Shown here in pieces: positions 18,893-21,098 of a stretch of 21,098 nucleotides of DNA. The translations under genes and the position numbers were made by a program. The notes under the pieces were generated by a model. The model saw nothing but the letters and a program-made list of their open reading frames with translations, made no database searches and was not told where the DNA came from. Where the stretch lies: assembly GCA_013115135.1 (NCBI GenBank), contig JABANP010000711.1:1-21098 (forward strand), written 5' to 3'. Numbering within the stretch: the first letter of the stretch is position 1; the number at the start of each line of letters is the position of its first letter. This DNA comes from Perkinsus olseni. Taxonomy: Eukaryota; Perkinsozoa; Perkinsida; Perkinsidae.

Positions 18893-19365
18893 AAGTGTGC
18901 AAAGAACGGATAAGGAAAGTAACAACAATAACAACTACAAGGTCCGGGAAGACCTAGCCTAGGCTAGGCTAGATTCGGGGACAGGCGTCACAAAAACACA
19001 AGGGTTTGCGTGCTGACAGTGACATTTTCATAATTTTTCATGCTCGATTAGACATGTAATGACTACTGCGAAGGGACGAAGTTATTACAATGCTGAAATC
19101 GAGTACGATACGCCTTGCTCCGAATTAGATCGGCGCTAGGTGTTGAGTGAAGCAATCCAAAGGGCATCGCTTTCGTCGTAGCGAGAGGGCCGCACTAGGC
19201 AACGACGGCGTGTACGCGAAGACGCGGAAGCAGGTGTTCGGGCACAAAGCGCTCGCCGCATCAATCGATTTAATAGCGCAATTTCATGATTTAGTTGAAC
19301 ATCGTCCTCATGAATGACTGGTGCCCCTACCACCGTCCTCAATGAGGACTCCTCTTGGATGAACC
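18893..19365 (-). other. 5' leader of copy B with a small upstream ORF
   Basis: This is the shared leader between Gag and the array. On the sense strand an open frame ends at 19136 and reads coding-like: APVIHEDDVQLNHEIALLN, then an Arg-rich part (SSRTRRRCLVRPSRY) and DESDALWIASLNT. It has no ATG at its start; the only in-frame ATG near the middle would give about 40 residues (MRRALC...). It could be a leader ORF or the remnant of a 5' exon. In copy A one indel breaks it, which argues against strong need. No LTR ends, TATA-like box or primer binding site could be fixed. Confidence 0.35.
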
Positions 19366-21098
19366 GTCTTCCATGAGTGATGATTGCTGTGTTGTATCAA
19401 TTCTAACCGTCATCCATTAGTGATGACTGCTGTGTTGTATCAATTCTAACCGTCTTCCATGAGTGATGACTGGTGTGTTGTATCAACTCTAACCGTCATC
19501 TACTAGGAATGACTGGTGTGTTGTATCAATTCTAACCGTCATCTATTAGTGATGACTGCTGTGTTGTATCAATTCTAACCGTCTTCCATGAGTGATGACT
19601 GGTGTGTTGTATCAATTCTAACCGTCTTCCATGAGTGATGACTGGTGTGTTGTATCAATTCTAACCGTCATCTACTAGGAATGACTGGTGTGCTGTATCA
19701 ATTCTAACCGTCATCCATTAGTGATGACTGGTGTGTTGTATCAATTCTAACCGTCTTCCATGAGTGATGACTGCTGTGTTGTATCAATTCTAACCGTCTT
19801 CCATGAGTGATGACTGGTGTGTTGTATCAATTCTAACCGTCATCTACTAGGAATGACTGGTGTGCTGTATCAATTCTAACCGTCTTCCATGAGTGATGAC
19901 TGCTGTGTTGTATCAATTCTAACCGTCTTCCATTAGTGATGACTGGTGTGTTGTATCAATTCTAACCGTCATCTATTAGTGATGACTGGTGTGTTGTATC
20001 AATTCTAACCGTCATCTACTAGGAATGACTGGTGTGTTGTATCAATTCTAACCGTCTTCCATGAGTGATGACTGCTGTGTTGTATCAATTCTAACCGTCA
20101 TCTATTAGTGATGACTGGTGTGTTGTATCAATTCTAACCGTCATCTATTAGTGATGACTGGTGTGTTGTATCAATTCTAACCGTCATCTATTAGTGATGA
20201 CTGGTGTGTTGTATCAATTCTAACCGTCATCTACTAGGAATGACTGGTGTGTTGTATCAATTCTAACCGTCTTCCATGAGTGATGACTGCTGTGTTGTAT
20301 CAATTCTAACCGTCATCTACTAGGAATGACTGGTGTGTTGTATCAATTCTAACCGTCATCTACTAGGAATGACTGGTGTGTTGTATCAATTCTAACCGTC
20401 ATCTATTAGTGATGACTGGTGTGTTGTATCAATTCTAACCGTCATCTACTAGGAATGACTGGTGTGCTGTATCAATTCTAACCGTCTTCCATGAGTGATG
20501 ACTGGTGTGTTGTATCAATTCTAACCGTCTTCCATGAGTGATGACTGCTGTGTTGTATCAATTCTAACCGTCTTCCATGAGTGATGACTGGTGTGTTGTA
20601 TCAATTCTAACCGTCATCTACTAGGAATGACTGGTGTGTTGTATCAATTCTAACCGTCTTCCATGAGTGATGACTGGTGTGTTGTATCAATTCTAACCGT
20701 CATCTATTAGTGATGACTGGTGTGTTGTATCAATTCTAACGGTCATCTATTAGTGATGACTGGTGTGTTGTATCAATTCTAACCGTCTTCCATGAGTGAT
20801 GACTGCTGTGTTGTATCAATTCTAACCGTCATCTACTAGGAATGACTGGTGTGTTGTATCAATTCTAACCGTCATCTACTAGGAATGACTGGTGTGTTGT
20901 ATCAATTCTAACCGTCATCTACTAGGAATGACTGGTGTGTTGTATCAATTCTAACCGTCATCTATTAGTGATGACTGGTGTGTTGTATCAATTCTAACCG
21001 TCATCTACTAGGAATGACTCTACTAGGAATGACTGGTGTGCTGTATCAATTCTAACCGTCTTCCATGAGTGATGACTGGTGTGTTGTATCAATTCTAA
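19366..21098. repeat. 43-bp tandem repeat array, 40 units (copy B)
   Basis: It has the same unit types and nearly the same order as the array at 5788-7563. Against copy A it lacks one type B unit early (after about 19660), has one extra type C unit (three in a row at about 20100-20220 against two) and lacks one of three type B units after about 20300. It retains the shared rare marks: CAACTC in unit 3, the CTAACGG junction and the 15-bp duplication near the end. The window stops at the end of the 40th unit, so the right flank is unseen. Confidence 0.97.

Larger units (their letters stand above)
14786..21098. repeat. Large direct repeat, copy B
   Basis: This is the partner of 1209-7563 and runs to the last base of the window still inside the match. 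Differences from copy A are about 20 small events in the retroelement and leader plus three changes of unit number in the array. The protein frame is intact in this copy, so it is closer to the ancestral sequence. The left junction at 14785/14786 joins it to the unique 7564-14785 segment, with only a few shared bases (GCGC) at the boundary. Confidence 0.93.

Noticed and set aside
18890..18934. Leu-rich signal peptide at the Gag N-terminus
   Set aside because: It appears only if the TTG at 18934 is read as start. The first ATG is at 18892, after the Leu run, and a TAG directly precedes the TTG.

Overview
The window is eukaryotic. Genes are split by short GT-AG introns (44 to 124 nt where I could place them), coding density is low, and most of the sequence is transposon-derived or repetitive. 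The intron style and the transposon types would fit a protist such as a perkinsid or related alveolate, but no conserved host gene is present, so that is only a guess.

Layout: (1) 1-5313, minus strand: a frameshifted Gag-Pol retrotransposon copy (copy A) that still has its integrase end. (2) 5314-5787: its 5' leader. (3) 5788-7563: 41 tandem copies of a 43-bp unit. (4) 7785-10387, plus strand: a many-exon Mutator-like (MULE) transposase with FLYWCH/WRKY-like zinc finger, MULE core and SWIM zinc finger. (5) 10.4-14.7 kb: mostly unassigned DNA rich in perfect short palindromes, with a 52-bp palindromic tandem repeat, a broken minus-strand ORF, a probable two-exon small acidic protein and a spliced hypothetical plus-strand gene. 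(6) 14687-18892, minus strand: a second, fully open Gag-Pol (copy B) whose integrase end is replaced by unrelated sequence. (7) 18893-19365 leader, then 19366-21098 with 40 more copies of the 43-bp unit, running off the window.

The dominant fact is that 1209-7563 and 14786-21098 are one ~6.3-kb segment present twice in direct orientation. The copies share rare variants inside the tandem array, so the array was duplicated as part of the block. Copy B is open; copy A carries many 1-2 bp indels, and every clear single-base substitution I found is C to T on the plus strand. A tandem duplication of ~13.6 kb with its junction at 14785/14786 explains the layout most simply; the sequence beyond 21098 would decide it.

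Best candidates for something undescribed: the 43-bp unit, whose three types are versions of one dyad (GTCATC-N7-GATGAC) with one arm broken in two of them; the recurrent overlapping palindromes in which one arm is shared by two hairpins; and the strand-biased decay of copy A.
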